Of a DNA stretch of 64,000 nucleotides, positions 44,401 through 56,679 are shown in pieces. The translations under genes were made by a program, and so were the position numbers. The DNA is from Achatina immaculata (Eukaryota > Mollusca > Gastropoda > Stylommatophora > Achatinidae): the NCBI GenBank assembly GCA_009760885.1, contig CM019692.1, forward strand, positions 57,960,964 through 58,024,963, written 5' to 3'. The notes below the pieces were generated by a model that worked only from the letters and a program-made list of their open reading frames with translations, had not been told where the DNA came from and ran no database searches. Within the stretch, counting starts at the first letter, position 1; every line of letters starts with the position of its first letter.

Positions 44401-46335
44401 CACTCATTCATTCATTCATTCCTTTGCATGTCCCTTGCGGAACTTTGCCTCTCAAACAGCACTCCTGTAGGCCTCTCGGTTGTGAGCAAGATGGCCTGCT
44501 GCTGCTGCATCCATTTCCAGACCATCAACGATGTCTTGCAGCCATCTTCGTTTCGGTCTTCCTCTTTTTCTTTTTCCCATTATGTATCCTTCCAATACGG
44601 TCTTCTCTAAATTATCATGACGTTTAATGTGGCCAAAATATTTAAGTTTTCTCTCTTTAATCCTCTTTACTAGCCAGCCTTCTTCAATATTAAGCTCTTG
44701 TAGTATAGATATATTTGTTCTTTTTTGTGTCCACGATATTTAGAGAACTCTTCTATAGCATTTACATTCAAAGGCATTTATGTGCTTCGCAGCTGTTTTG
44801 TTAAGTGTCCAGGTCTCACAGGCATATGTTGCGATAGGAAAGATGCATGCCCTTAAAAATCTTATTTTGTGGTTCTGTCTGCTCCTCTCCACAGATTCTT
44901 TATTTGTTTTACTTTCTGAAGAGCAATAGATGTCCTCCTTTTAATTTCCCTCATTGTATCTCCATTATTAGTTAGTAGTGATCCAAGATATTCAAAACTC
45001 TCCACTTCTTCCAGTTTTTCCTCATTGATACATATTTCAGTTGCCTTGTTTGTTTTGTCAGTTGTCATCACTTTAGTTTTCTTTGCATTAAGATAGAGGT
45101 TCTGCTCTTCGCTGTTCTTGCGGACTGACATAATTAGTTTTTCCATTCCTTCTTGTGTTGTGGACAGCAATACTGTGTCATCAGCATATCTAATCTCTGG
45201 TATTTCATAACCTCCAACTGTTATGGCATCGTAATATTCTTTGTCTACATCTTCTCTAACATTCCTCATTATATTTTCAGTATACAAGTTAAATAAGTAG
45301 GGTGACAATATGCACCCCTGACGGACCCCTTGTTTTATGTCAAACCAACTTGTTGTTTCACCATTTATTCTTACTGCTGCTTGTTGGTCTAAATACAGCA
45401 GTGATATTAATTGTATCAAATGTGTTGGAAATCCCATTTTTTCCATTATTTCCCAAAGTTTCTGGTGTTGTACACAATCAAATGCCTTTGAGTAGTCTAT
45501 AAAGGATAAATATAGATTCACATTAAACTCCCTGCATTTCTCTATTATTAATCTGAGATTGAATATATGATCTCTTGATCCTCTTTCTTGCCTGAAGCCA
45601 GCTTGGACCATATTGACTTCTTCTTCTATTTTCTTTCGAAGTCTACCCATTATGATTTTTAACAGAATTTTACTGGCATGACTAATCAGGGCAACAGTTC
45701 TGTAGTTGGTGCATAATTTCAGGTTACCCTTTTTTGGCAGTGGTATGAATACAGTTCGTTTCCATTCTTTTGGCCAAATACCTGAATGCCATATCTTTTT
45801 ACATAGTGCATGATAGACTGTTGCACACTCCTTTCCTCCTGCTTTAATAAGTTCAGCGGTTATCTCATCACATCCTGGTGATTTACCATTTTTCAGACTC
45901 TTTATTGCCCATAAAACTTCTTCCATTGTCGGCTCGGGTTCTTTCTCCTCCAATAATAATTCACACTGTTGATTTCTGCTTCCACAGTCGGTTGTTTCAT
46001 ACATTCTTTTGCAATATTCCTTCCATCTTTCTAGAATTTCCTCTGTCTCTGTCAGGGTATTCCCCATCTCATCACAAATTACATTTAGCTTAGGTGTGAC
46101 ATTTCTCGTCAATGTCTTCATTTCTTTAAACATTTCACTATCTCTTCCACACCTCTGATGTTCTTCTATTCTTTCACAACAATCTTGTATGTATTGTTTT
46201 TTGTCTTTTCTTAAGTATCTTCGTACTTCTTTTGTTAAAGTTTTATATTTATCTTTGTTGTTGTTTGTCACTCTCCATTGCGTCTTCATTTCTCTACATT
46301 GTTTTATCAGTTCTAGTGGACCAAACACTGGATGC
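44401..46335 (-). mobile_element. L-C non-LTR retrotransposon, 5'-truncated, long RT frame
   Basis: The largest element in the window. On the - strand the frame from about 46320 to 44862 encodes the linker, a complete set of RT blocks (NGKSPGCDEITAELIKAGG, NYRTVALISHASKILLKI, VQAGFRQERGSRDHIFNLR, SFIDYSKAFDCV, GVRQGCILSPYLFNLYTENI, RYADDTVLLS, FEYLGSLLTNNGDT) and ends at GADRTTK. The stop comes from loss of one A in an A run; the 62.8-kb copy reads on from TTK to IRFLR. The C-terminal region then continues in another frame to the REAYRSAV... end and the (GAATGAAT) tail at 44401-44422. The endonuclease domain is missing. RTE/Jockey-superfamily; the exact clade is not certain. Confidence 0.92.
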
Positions 46336-46510
46336 TGAAAATGACCATCATCATCATCATCAGTCGTCTGGACTTTCAAAGGAGCATAAGTCATCAACAA
46401 ATATTCTCCAGTCAATCCTGTCCTGAGCATGTCGGGATACTTCAAACCATGTCTTTTTGAAAATGATAGCAACAGCAAACTGAACAATGGTCTGTTGTAA
46501 TCTGCATTAA
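46336..46510 (-). mobile_element. 3' end of an L-H non-LTR element
   Basis: On the - strand the frame reads KTWFEVSRHAQDRIDWRIF, then VDDLCSFESPDD and a stop followed by a (GAT)n tail: a LINE C terminus of a different family. It sits directly upstream of L-C, and reading through it in another frame produces a spurious N-terminal extension with a DDDDD run. Confidence 0.75.
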
Positions 46511-46599
46511 TATTGACAATATTTGAAGTGGAGGATCTGAGATCACGTGTTTTTGGGTGGACTTCCATTATTTTATCTCTAGACTTAGGATCAATATCT

Positions 46600-47500
46600 T
46601 GTGTCTCTTCCCTTGGAAGAGCAGATGCAGGGACCTTCTGACTTTCTTTATCCCTTTGTTTTTACAGTGCACCCAACCAAGTTGAAGTCTTTCTCTTTAT
46701 GTTGTCCATCACTCTATAATTCTACATCATCGTTGTTGTCCTTGTGCTCTTTTTTCCTTTAACTTTTCCTTCTAGAATGCTTTTCATTATTATGTTTCTT
46801 AACTTAGGACATATTTTGTAAAAGTTAAAGTTTCCAGAGCTAAAGTAAGAGTGTTTTTTTAATAGAATTTATAGATTATATCTGATTTCAAGCTGGGTGT
46901 GTTTAATGTGTTAAAAGTTAAGGAGTGATGCTGTCATTTCTAGAATAATGAGGCATTTCAGAACAAAAGTTCTAACAATAGTTATATTTTGAGTGCATGG
47001 ACAACTCTAAGACCTGACTAGCTAGGCCTGTGTTCTTGTCTCTTTGGAAATGAAAACTGTCATTGTTTATCAATGTCAGATGGGGAGTGGATTATGATGG
47101 CTTGTTTGAAGACTAAGTGTTAACCCAAGAGATGACTTTATCACTCCATCACGACTGGAGTTAAGGTTTCTGATAGGAATTTTGTACGATGGTGGAAATT
47201 ATTTTCGCCCCCCCCCCCCAAACACACACACTAGTGATTAGCCATTCTGTTTTCAATCACTATGGGCTCCTTTTAAAACAGAGGAAACCCTTCGGCCCAC
47301 CTTTCTTCCTTTCCGTCGCCACTCCAAGTGGGACTGACTGGGACCTAGAGGAATTCCACACTGTTATGGAGGATGAATGAACGCATATCCCTTTAAAACT
47401 AAAAGTCGGAACTTCGTTAATTAATAAACCTGTTCTTGCTTTTGTTTTAAATAGTTTTAACATTTTGTTATCACAGCTTTGCTGCGGTGGCTTTGTGTAG
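46600..47500. other. Noncoding stretch
   Basis: No repeat or exon recognised. CpG becomes more frequent toward its right end. Confidence 0.3.
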
Positions 47501-49890
47501 GCTTATATACTTAGTCTTTAAATATTCGAGTGAACACACTGTCAGCACCACAAAGAGGTGTGTTATAACCATGGCCAGCCCTAGCTCGCCTGCCTGGATA
47601 ACCAGTTCTTCGTTCTTGCTCTGTCATCCGTGCTCCCTGGATGGCTTGGCCGGACCACTCGAGCCTGACAACACGAATAATCTTCGACATCCGCCTTTTG
47701 TTCGCGCCTACACGGGAGCATTTACACACATGATTTTACGAACTTTATATACGATCTGCCGATACAATATGAGAAATCTGACATGCTAAGTTTTATACGT
47801 CCTAGCTGAGCCTAGTTTATTCCTTTAAGTGTAACATTTACACTGCACAGTAAAGCAGTTTTCATTTGTTGCGTCCAGCTATGCAAAAAACTATGCAGTT
47901 CCCTCTTATTTTTTTTTAAAGTTCGATCTCTTTCTCTACCTATTCTCTCTCTCTCTCTCTCTCTCTCCTTCCATCACACACATACACATTAAATACACAG
48001 ATGCCACGCTGAAAGGGAAGGCCTTGCCAGCACTGACTGAAGAATAGTTAACGTAGACTGCTAAATGTGTTGGGGATTGTTCCATTGTGCCCTGTTGACA
48101 AGTTATAACAAAATTTGACCTCTTTTGACCTCTGTCCTTGGTGCCAGTTACCACGGCTCTTTTCTTCTGTGGACATGCGCACTAAACCTAACCCATCTCT
48201 TCCTTATTAGTGCAAAGTTAATTAGATGTGGACCCCCTCCCCCTTTTTTTCATTACCCTAGTAATAGACTATTACAGATAGATTCAAAGCCATCCAGACG
48301 AATACTGATACTTGTTTGGAAAAAAAACCCACATTCCTTTGGCATACACCATTCTGCTGGACTATATTACATTAACACTACCAGGCTACTATTGATTTTA
48401 GTGCAATTAAGAGCCACACACACACACATCGTTTACATTAAGTTAAGTGTGTCAATTTAAAAAAAAACAAAAGAATAAAACTCTCAACGCTATGCGTGTG
48501 TCCGGCTCCTCTCTGCTTCATAAAGTGCGGGATTACCTAGCAGGCTAACAAGTACCGTGGCTCGGAAGGGCAGGGGGCTCTGAATCATGGGAAAGTGTGA
48601 ATACAGATAACTGGTTTATACCAGGACATGGAAGTTCGTGTTTAAGTTAGCCCAGGGACCTGGTGTTGATTATTCTGTTATTGCATATAGGAGGCCTATC
48701 ACTCTGGCAGACGGGGTGGTTTCTTTTGTTAAAGGAAATACCTCCTCCCCCCTTTCTTAAACTATCACAGGGTTATTGAGTGTTTCTTGTTCCGAATGTA
48801 TGTAACGGGGTTGACTAGGAAAACTGGACGGCGTTTATCCAACAAAATACAGCTATGCTTTCTGCCTCATTACATGGAGGACCATATTGCCCATCTCATT
48901 CATCAAGCTGCTTTAAGTGCTGAGAGGGAAACATGAGAGGAGGAATCTTGGCTGAATATAACTCGCCAGTTCCTCCCTTGCCTGGACAATAAAAGCGTCC
49001 CTTCTATAAACCGCTTCCACGGTAACGTCGATGTTAGGGGATCCCTTCACGCGAGGAGTGTGTACTACGTATGACAGAGCGGCATTCGTCGATGAAAACA
49101 CACCGCGTGCCAGGAAAAGCACTGGCTGTTTACATGTGCTGTGTTCCAGTGCTGTGCTTGTCGCGTCATTTATTACCATCGATTTTTTAGCCAGTGAAAG
49201 TTAGATGGTAGCTCAACGCCAAGTCAGAAATGAGGGACATGCAGGGAACATTTTCCCGCACTGGTTTTTTTTCGCGAATAGAGACGAATGGAGGCGAACT
49301 TTATCTGCTCGGAAAGCTGAAGATTTTTTTTTTTTTGGCCATATAACACATTCACAGTGTGTATGCATCGTCATTTCACTTTGTTTTCTTGCAAAGAGTG
49401 GTAACCGCACAATCTGTGCCCTTATTTGCATTATTCACGTAACTTTGAAATATACGCAGGTGAAGATCACAGATCTTTGTAACAGATAATCAGTCAGGGC
49501 TATAAAGTGCTCCCCACCCCCCCCCCCAATTTATTCATGGGAAACCCTCATCGTTCAACAGACTTACCCATTTGGCAAATGGTGACCAGAAAAAGATGGT
49601 TTTGGGACCTGAAAATAATAATAATAATAGTGGTGGTGCTGGTAGTAGTAATAATAATGAACAATGTTTACTTCGTTAATTTCTCAGCCTCTCACCCCGC
49701 CCTCCATACACACGCAGTAAACAAGAAATCCACCCACCAATTCCTTTCATTCACCTTTTATTCCTTCCTGTTGTTTAATCCATCTATCATCCTTTTTCTC
49801 GCCCTCACTACTCAACTGTCCCTCCTATCTCAACTCATTTGCCATCACCTGTCGGATAATACATCTTGTGTGCAACAATTTTTTAAACAG
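47500..49890. other. CpG-richer stretch without recognised genes
   Basis: Open frames at 47571-47786 (+, ATG in a good context but no homology) and 48913-49179 (-, 88 codons) resemble no family I know. (CT)n at 47945-47967. No splice-supported exon found, including for the missing part of MPC2. Confidence 0.3.
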
Positions 49891-49891
49891 C

Positions 49892-50450
49892 TGCAAAGAT
49901 TGGCTGTTGTAGGGAGTAACTACAATTTTTAAAGAGCTTTATTTGGATGTTGTAGGGAGTAACTATAATTTCTAAAGAGCTACAGAGATTGGCTGTTGTA
50001 GGGAGTAACTATAATTTCTAAAGAGCTATAGAGATTGGCTGTTGTAGGGAGTAACTATAATTTCTAAAGAGCTATAGAGATTGGCTGTTGTAGGGAGTAA
50101 CTATAATTTCTAAAGAGCTATAGAGATTGGCTGTTGTAGGGAGTAGCTATAATTTCTAAAGAGGCATAAAGATTACACGTTGCATGAAGTAACTATATTT
50201 TTTAAAGACCTACACAGATTGCCTGTAACAGGGAGTAACTATAATTTTTAAAGAGCTACACAGATTGCCAGTTGCAGGGAGAAACTACAGTTTTTAAAGA
50301 GCTACACAGATTCCCTGTAGCGGGGAGTAACTAATTTTTAAAGGGGAGTGATTATACACAGATTGCCTGTAGCGGGGAGTAACTAATTTTTAAAGGGGAG
50401 TGATTATGAACTTTTTAAAGAGCTACACAGATTGCCTGTTGCAGGGAATA
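49892..50450. repeat. 46-bp minisatellite, about 12 copies
   Basis: The unit contains GAGATTGGCTGTTGTAGGGA and GTAACTATAATTTCTAAAGA. The left copies are nearly identical; the right ones drift (CACAGATTGCCTGT...), with two longer variant units at 50300-50410. This gradient suggests homogenisation at the left end. Confidence 0.93.
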
Positions 50451-50459
50451 TACATCTCC

Positions 50460-51840
50460 TAAGTGTGTGGGTTTGTTTTTTTGTTTAACAGCTTCACACA
50501 CGCTGGTGCTGGTGGGCTCTGTTTGGTACAGCACGAGTCAATAAATGAATACACAGCTGTATCTAGATACAAAATCAATTCCCTCTCCCTCCCTTTTCCC
50601 CACTCATCGGTGCATTCACGTGTCTAAACTCCTATGTTACTCTCATATTTTTGTTATCTTCTTTCTCACAACATCCTCATACCTGCTGGGTGCTCCCACA
50701 GCGGCCGAAGCTTTGGTGGAACATTAGGTTCTGCTCTTCTGATGAGAAACTCATAGAAGCTGGTAGCAAATCTTGGCATGAGTCGCACCATAATTACAGG
50801 TCTGTGCTTTTGTCCTTGAGAATTAGAAAATCAAAATAAAACATGGAAGGAATCAACAAGGCGCTGTGTAGAATACCACGCACTTAGCTAAATGAACATT
50901 GCCAACATTTTACTGGAAACTGAAGGATAAATACAAACATACACAGCAGGTGTTGTGTACTAAAGGAGTACACAGACGGTGCCGTGATGATGACAACACT
51001 GTACTGGTTACGTAATGGTTTATAACTTAAGATTAGTATAAACATTAAAAAAAAACAATAAACAATCCGTTCGAAACAAACACAGCTATGTACAATGATA
51101 CTGTTGTCAGCGTGGTATAAAAATCTTAATGTAAACACACTTCAGCCTAGCGCTGACCTTCGAAATCTTCCACAGAAATATTCTTGTTCCTATTTCCTGT
51201 ACTGCTTTAAGAGCTGTACAGACAGTTCCTGTAGTGCAGTAAGAGCAGTACAGACAGTTACCACTGCAGTAAAACACGTTGACTGCTGCTCTATATGTGG
51301 TGGCACGTCATTGTTAAAATGAATATGCATCGAGGTACAGAGCTTTCGTGAAGTGATCTGACTCCGAGCGCTGCTGACCCAGATTTGGTCCCAAACCTGA
51401 ACCCACATCTGCCATGACGTGCGCTGGTATGTAGAAGGAAGGAAGGAGGGGTTGTTAGACTTTGGGAGGTAAATCGTAACTTCGCGTGGCCGTGCGCGGT
51501 GTTCTGGAAAAGCACATGCATTATGAATACATGCGTTACGTACACTCTTGTGAAACGTCGGCAAGCGCTAGATGTTGCCTCGCGTGTTCAAACTTCCAAC
51601 TGTAAACAAACTTAGGTTTATTTTCTTTCACGGCTGCACGCGTACAGTCATTTTTCAGTATTTTGCACGGTTAGAAATATTTATAAGCTGAAATGGATAA
51701 CCTTGAAAAGGTTTTCTTTCAAGGGTTAATTTCGGTGGCCAATAGCAAAAGGACAGTTTAATGATGGCCAAGTTATACGCGGCTTTGTTTGCATATTTTT
51801 ACTTCTATAAACTAAATTTTTCTTCTACTCTGATTATCGT
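50460..51840. other. Noncoding stretch
   Basis: Apart from a short repeat X piece at 50680-50725 and a duplicated GAGCTGTACAGACAGTTCC / GAGCAGTACAGACAGTTAC pair near 51211-51260, nothing is recognised. Confidence 0.35.
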
Positions 51841-51845
51841 GTGCC

Positions 51846-51990
51846 ATATTATTATCTTATATCTTATATCCTTCCCGTACCGTTAAACGTCACATAGGGC
51901 TCGCAAAGTAATTCGCCAATTTTTCCTGTCTTCGGCGAGTCTTTCAACCTCATCAAAGGATTTTATGCCTGTTAATTTGGCTATATTATT
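51846..51990 (-). mobile_element. L-B non-LTR element, 3' end
   Basis: On the - strand it ends CCTATGTGACGTTTAACGG, then ACGGGAAGGATATAAG with a second ATATAAG unit as tail. Only about 145 bases are present. Confidence 0.8.
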
Positions 51991-52089
51991 ACTGAGAATG
52001 AATTATTTTTCTCACTATATAAAAATAACATACTTTGACACAAAATATCCGTCCAAGAAACACCATCAAGATAATGCTATTATCCAGGA

Positions 52090-52530
52090 ATCTGTCAATA
52101 AGAACAACAATGAAGTTTATACAACACTGTATCTATTCTGTAGTACTATATGGAGGTGATTCCTGGACTCTAAGCAACAAGTCGTAGAGAAAGATAAATG
52201 CAGCAGAAATGTGAATGTGCAGGAAAGTAGGTTATATCACGAGAAGAACATCTGCACAAGTATTAGAACAAATGCAAGTGCAACATGAACTTCTCAAAGA
52301 AATAAGGATCAAGAAACAAAACTACTTTGGCCATATCAAAAGATATAATAATATACTGAAGACCGTGTCAGAAGAAAAGATGGAAGGAAAAAGAGTAAGA
52401 GGCAGACATGAATGTAGATGAGAAGATAACATACACAATGTAGATGGAAGAGTGTGCTATCAAGCAAGGGAGCGAGGAGACAAGATTCATTACCGCCAAC
52501 CTTCGTACTGAAGGCAGCACATGATGATGA
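52090..52530 (+). mobile_element. L-F non-LTR element, 3' end
   Basis: Degenerate + strand segments: VVLYGGDSWTL, CRKVGYITRRTSAQVLEQM, HELLKEIRIKKQNYFGHIKR, EGKRVRGR, and a tail of (ATG)n at 52520-52535. It is related to L-C in the YFGHIKR block but has a different end and tail. Confidence 0.7.
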
Positions 52531-52759
52531 TGAAGAAAGCAAAGACAAATGGCTGCAAAAGCAGAGGGGAATTCATTGATAAAGAACATGGAACAATTAA
52601 CATTTGTTAATTTTAGAAACGTTCAGTGAACTTTAAGAAAAAAAACCCACAGTGCCAAGAAAGTATCATAGTAATGTATATAACATGAGCCGCAGCGGAA
52701 AACCAATGATAAGTTTCATTAAATCTATGGCACCGTAAGCGTTGTGGTGATCGTAAAAT

Positions 52760-53700
52760 TTAATGGGAAGCAGTGTTTGGTACAAGGATGTATATTATCT
52801 CCGTTGCTTTTTGGAATTGCCATAGACTTTATAATGAGAAGATGCTGTACAGGTAATACCGGCATTACTTTGGTACATGGGACCCAAAAAGAAAGGTCTT
52901 GATTTTGCAGATGACATAACTCTTATCAGTGACACTGTAAAATCGATGCAGGAAGAAATAGATACCCTGTCTTCCTTGGCTAGCAAAATAGGTCTTGAAA
53001 TTAACAAAGATAAAACAAAAATTATGAAACTACTCATTAATCAAGAAGGAAAAATATACGTAGAAAGAACAGCTGTTGATGAAGTAAAACAATTTGCATA
53101 CCTCGGCAGCTACATAGACCAGGATGGTGACACCAGGAAAGAAGTTAGAATTAGAATTGCAGAAGTAGCACTGTCCTTCAAAAGTCTTGAGAATATATGG
53201 AATTCAAATGTTATAAGCACAAAAACCAAGTTAAGATTATTCAATTCAAATATGATGTCCACCCTTATCTATGCATGCGAAACTGGAAATCAACTAAAGA
53301 AATAGACAAAAAATTAGACTCTTTTGAAAACAAATGCCTAAGGAAAATACTTGATATAAAGTTGAACGAATTCAAGAATAACGCAGAGATAAGACAGATG
53401 AGCAAACAACAACCGGTCTCATGGGTGATCAGAAAAAAAAAGATGGATATATGCAGACCATGTGATGAGAAGAAACAATTAGAGAATACCAAAACAAGCT
53501 ATCAAGTGGAGCACAACAGGCCGAAGAAAAGGAGGTCGACCACGTGAAACTCTAAAGAGGACATTGTAAAGAGAAGCCAGTTTAGTGGGCATATCATCCC
53601 TTGATGAAGTTGAAAGACTCGCAGAGAACAGGAAAACTTCGCAAACAACTATGCGAGCCCTATGTGACGTTTAACGGCACGGGAAGGATGTAAGTGTTTG
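52760..53700 (+). mobile_element. L-B non-LTR element, best 3' copy
   Basis: It starts inside RT (QGCILSPLLFG-like sequence, frame broken), then the open segment 52877-53305 gives DFADDITLISDTVKSMQEEI, SKIGLEINKDKTKIMKLLIN and FAYLGSYIDQDGDTRKEVRI. A +1 shift and a stop near 53300 break it before the QQPVSWVIRKKK block. It ends CTATGTGACGTTTAACGGC, ACGGGAAGGATGTAAG. Note FADD in place of the usual YADD. Confidence 0.9.
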
Positions 53701-53704
53701 GTTG

Positions 53705-54416
53705 TCAGCACTGTGAAGCTTTTTGTCATCTGATTTATCAAGGTAAATCAACTCGAGTACAGGACGTGTAAGCTGAGTTGGCTTTCGAGGTCCTTAGCGT
53801 AGAGGGTGATGATCATCATTTACAAGCAGGACCTCAGCGCCGATGATATGGTAATCATGCTATGGACATAGGAAGGGGCATGAACACAGGCCAAGAACAA
53901 TAATAAGAAAGATCTGTAGAAGCTGAGATGGGCTGTATGACAACATGGCTGGTTGCAGATCTTCGGGGCGGGAGGAAGAAAGAGATACTTTTTTTTGCTG
54001 ACCTGTAAAACAGCACAAGGGCGTACAAGACAGTAGTTCCTTAGATGAACATGATTTACGAATATTGATGAATGGATGACATACAACGTCGAATTCGATC
54101 CCAGGTCTTGGACGCAACCCAGAAGCTTAAGGGAAACAAGGGGGAAAGATTGTCATTTAAAAGTCTTTGAACGGTAACCACGAGAAGAGTGTTTCAATTC
54201 CTGTTACGTCAGAGAGTATCAAAGTTTAGAACTTCTAAAGATTTCAACAACGCCATTAATGGTATTAAAGGACCGGTGGCAAGAGAGGCTGAAACGTACA
54301 AGGAAAAAAAAACAAATAAAACCAAAAAAAATCCTAACTCCCCAACATGGCGGCTGCCAATATCTTGCTTTAAGATTGAATCAACTTCATTTCAAAGAGA
54401 GCCGAGGATACATGCT
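53705..54416. other. Noncoding stretch
   Basis: No recognised exon or repeat family. Confidence 0.3.
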
Positions 54417-54453
<37 letters not shown>

Positions 54454-54454
54454 C
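54417..54454. repeat. (ATC)n microsatellite
   Basis: About twelve ATC units. On the - strand these are GAT, the tail type used by L-H and L-A, but no LINE sequence is recognised beside it. Confidence 0.9.
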
Positions 54455-54784
54455 AAAAAGCGTTAGGTACCTTTTATATTCACAAGAACAAACTGTTTAG
54501 ATTTAGAGATTAATGTTCACTTTGTGAATGATTAAAACATATTTATTATACTAAATGACGATTTATACCAACTCTCCGCTGTCCAGTATGTTCTGTCTCC
54601 TACATTACACTGTTTAACATATACCATTTGCAAATTTACGACTCCGATACCCAAATAATTCTAGGAATTTTATTTGCAACATCGAACTCCCAACTACCTG
54701 AGAAAAGTTTTGTTTGGAGAGTAAAGGTGATGTACCAAAACTTGCACTGCGCAGAGAACTGGTTCCAAGCTTGAGGCTCGCAAA

Positions 54785-55165
54785 GGGGGCACAAGAAGGG
54801 GGAAGTAAGACAACACAGTCTTGTGGGATTAGACCTCGGAAAAATCGCAAGCAAAGCACTTCAGTGAGACGTGAGAGAAAGAAAATTCACAAGAGAATTA
54901 CATGGGATTCGAACCACGGACTCCGGTAGGACGAGCAAACTGTCTTGCCACGAGAGACCAGGGTACCAACGCTGGAGGTGCGAGACAGTGTAATTCGTTG
55001 GTACGGTGTTCTCTCGTGGCTATACGACTGCTCGTCCTACCGGAGTCCTTGGTTTTAATCCCAGGTAATTCTCTTGCTGAGTTTTCTTTCTCTCATGTAT
55101 CATTAAAGTGCTTTGCCTGCGATTTTTTCTAGGTATAATCCTAGAAAACTGTGTTGTCTTATCGC
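54785..55165. repeat. Head-to-head inverted pair of tRNA-headed SINEs
   Basis: Arms of roughly 170 bases (about 54805-54985 and 54998-55165) are inverted copies of each other at about 85% identity by eye, separated by a few bases. Each contains GGACTCCGGTAGGACGAGC (one in each orientation), a tRNA B-box-like GGTTCGAATCCC or its variant, AGAGAATTAC-TGGGATT, a TTTCTTTCTCTCA block, and an outer AAGACAACACAGT block. Both tRNA heads face the centre. A MITE of foldback type is the alternative. Confidence 0.8.
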
Positions 55166-55329
55166 ACGAAAGTCTCGTTGTTTCCTATTTATAAAAAAAA
55201 AGACAGAAGGGGGAATGGGTGTTAGCGTAGTAAGTTTAGATTTTAAAATTATTTTAAATGGCTACATAAGACATACGTTACTTCCTCTTCTTGGTGTTCT
55301 TTGCAGCCGAAGTGGTGAAGATGTTGAAA

Positions 55330-55520
55330 TACAGCGTTGTGTCGGATTGGGAGCGGGTTATGGTGGGCCTTTTTTTTTCATTCCCTGATAGGAGCTAAAA
55401 AGGAGATGATAGGCAGTGCTTCTTTGGTAGACTCCACCACCATGAGGGTCATGGCGATCCTTGTCCTGTTAACCATGCAACACCTGTTACTGGAGGTGCC
55501 AACGGAAGAGCTGCTTGTGA
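55330..55520. repeat. Dispersed repeat X, copy 3
   Basis: It shares GTGCTTCTTTGGTAGACTCC, ACCACCATGAGGGTCATGG and TTACTGGAGGTGCC with the copies at 4.6 and 44.2 kb. Confidence 0.6.
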
Positions 55521-55807
55521 TAAAAAAAAAACTTTATTGAAAAATAATTGTAATTTGAGAACCACTGAGGAGCAGGGCTTTGTGTTTACACAGTGCTTGA
55601 TTAATTTCTCTCAATAAAGACTGTAACCACTGCAATAACACTGAATGAGTTTACACTGAGCACATTCTGAAGGAAAGCACTAATGTATTTTATTCTATTA
55701 TTTTTTGTTTCGTATCTTTCACGTACACACTCAAAAGGTTTTTCAGTTAACAATGGGATTTTCTTTCAGTACAAAACTGTTACCGCAAAGAAAAAAATTC
55801 TAGAATA

Positions 55808-56050
55808 CTTATGATTTACTTACAGGAACGGGTCGGAAGAAGACAAACAATTGAAACATGCAATAAAAGAGCCAAACGTCACTCGCGTTACTGGACTAGA
55901 TCATGGGTGGTGAAATGGTGGCTCGCAAGACATGGTGGCTGTCTGAAATGTAACGCGAGCCTAGAGAAAGTATCGCAGTACAGTTTTAATATGGAAGATA
56001 CATTTCTAAAAACAATGCCAAGCTGTATAATTACTTATCTGAGAACTTGC
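55808..56050 (+). mobile_element. Possible PIF/Harbinger-type transposase fragment
   Basis: The frame after an ACTTACAG reads RYWTRSWVVKWWLARHGGC and, after a gap, YSFNMEDTFLKTM. This resembles the N-terminal (R)RYWVRPWL...NFLRM...F pattern of nucleases encoded by PIF/Harbinger elements. The spacing is off and no catalytic region follows, so this is tentative. The next 400 bases to 56460 contain nothing else recognised. Confidence 0.3.
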
Positions 56051-56477
56051 TGAATAGTTTATAACAAAATGTTATGTAACAGTAAAAGTGTGTGTGTTCA
56101 AAATCTATTCGTGTGTTGATGCGCGCAAACACATGACGTTTATCGTATTAACATACGACACGAGCAAGTGGTACTGGTAAATTACGTCACTGGTAAAGAT
56201 TGTGGAAGTCATGCAGAACAAACATTGACGCGAATTCTGACAAGGGACATAATCGAGACAAATAAATTCGTTTTCACCGAGATGAGTTACCTACCTTGTC
56301 AAACAAGCGATGGTAATGTCTGTGTACCAAAAGAATGCACACAATTCGAAATGCAATCATTGACAACATATAAGATCTTATATAGTCTCACCATAGGTCG
56401 TACATACGGTCAGATTTAACGATGATGTGTTCAAGTTAATCTTCAAAATCTTATCAATAACCATACAGTTGTGACAT

Positions 56478-56508
<31 letters not shown>

Positions 56509-56565
56509 TGTTGTTGTAGTATAGTAGTAGTAGTAGTAGTAGAAGAAAAAGAAGAAGAAGCTAAA
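56478..56565. repeat. (TAG/AAG)n low-complexity tract
   Basis: TAGTAG units with a short GTTGTTGTTGTAG interruption, changing to AAGAAGAAG at the right. It immediately precedes the L-E element. Confidence 0.9.
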
Positions 56566-56679
56566 GCGGTGAAGTAACAGAAGTGAAAGCAGCGGTAGGA
56601 TTTGTAATAGAAGTGATAATAGGAGTAATTGACGTAGTAGAGTTGGTAACAACAGCACTATTACTATCTCTAATTACAT

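Noticed and set aside
47487..47789. Gene starting at ATG 47571 in a good context
   Set aside because: No family resemblance on either strand, no splice structure, no poly(A) signal nearby. Left as unannotated CpG-rich sequence.
48913..49179. Missing N-terminal exon of MPC2 (- strand frame of 88 codons)
   Set aside because: Nothing like the NHPAGP or WAP-x-x-KWG region of the family, and no phase-1 donor following an Ala-Thr-Gly-like end.
50738..50760. Hammerhead ribozyme at CTGATGAGAAACTC
   Set aside because: It has the CTGATGA box but no stem II followed by GAAA in the right place. A similar CTGATGAG at 61687 was rejected for the same reason.
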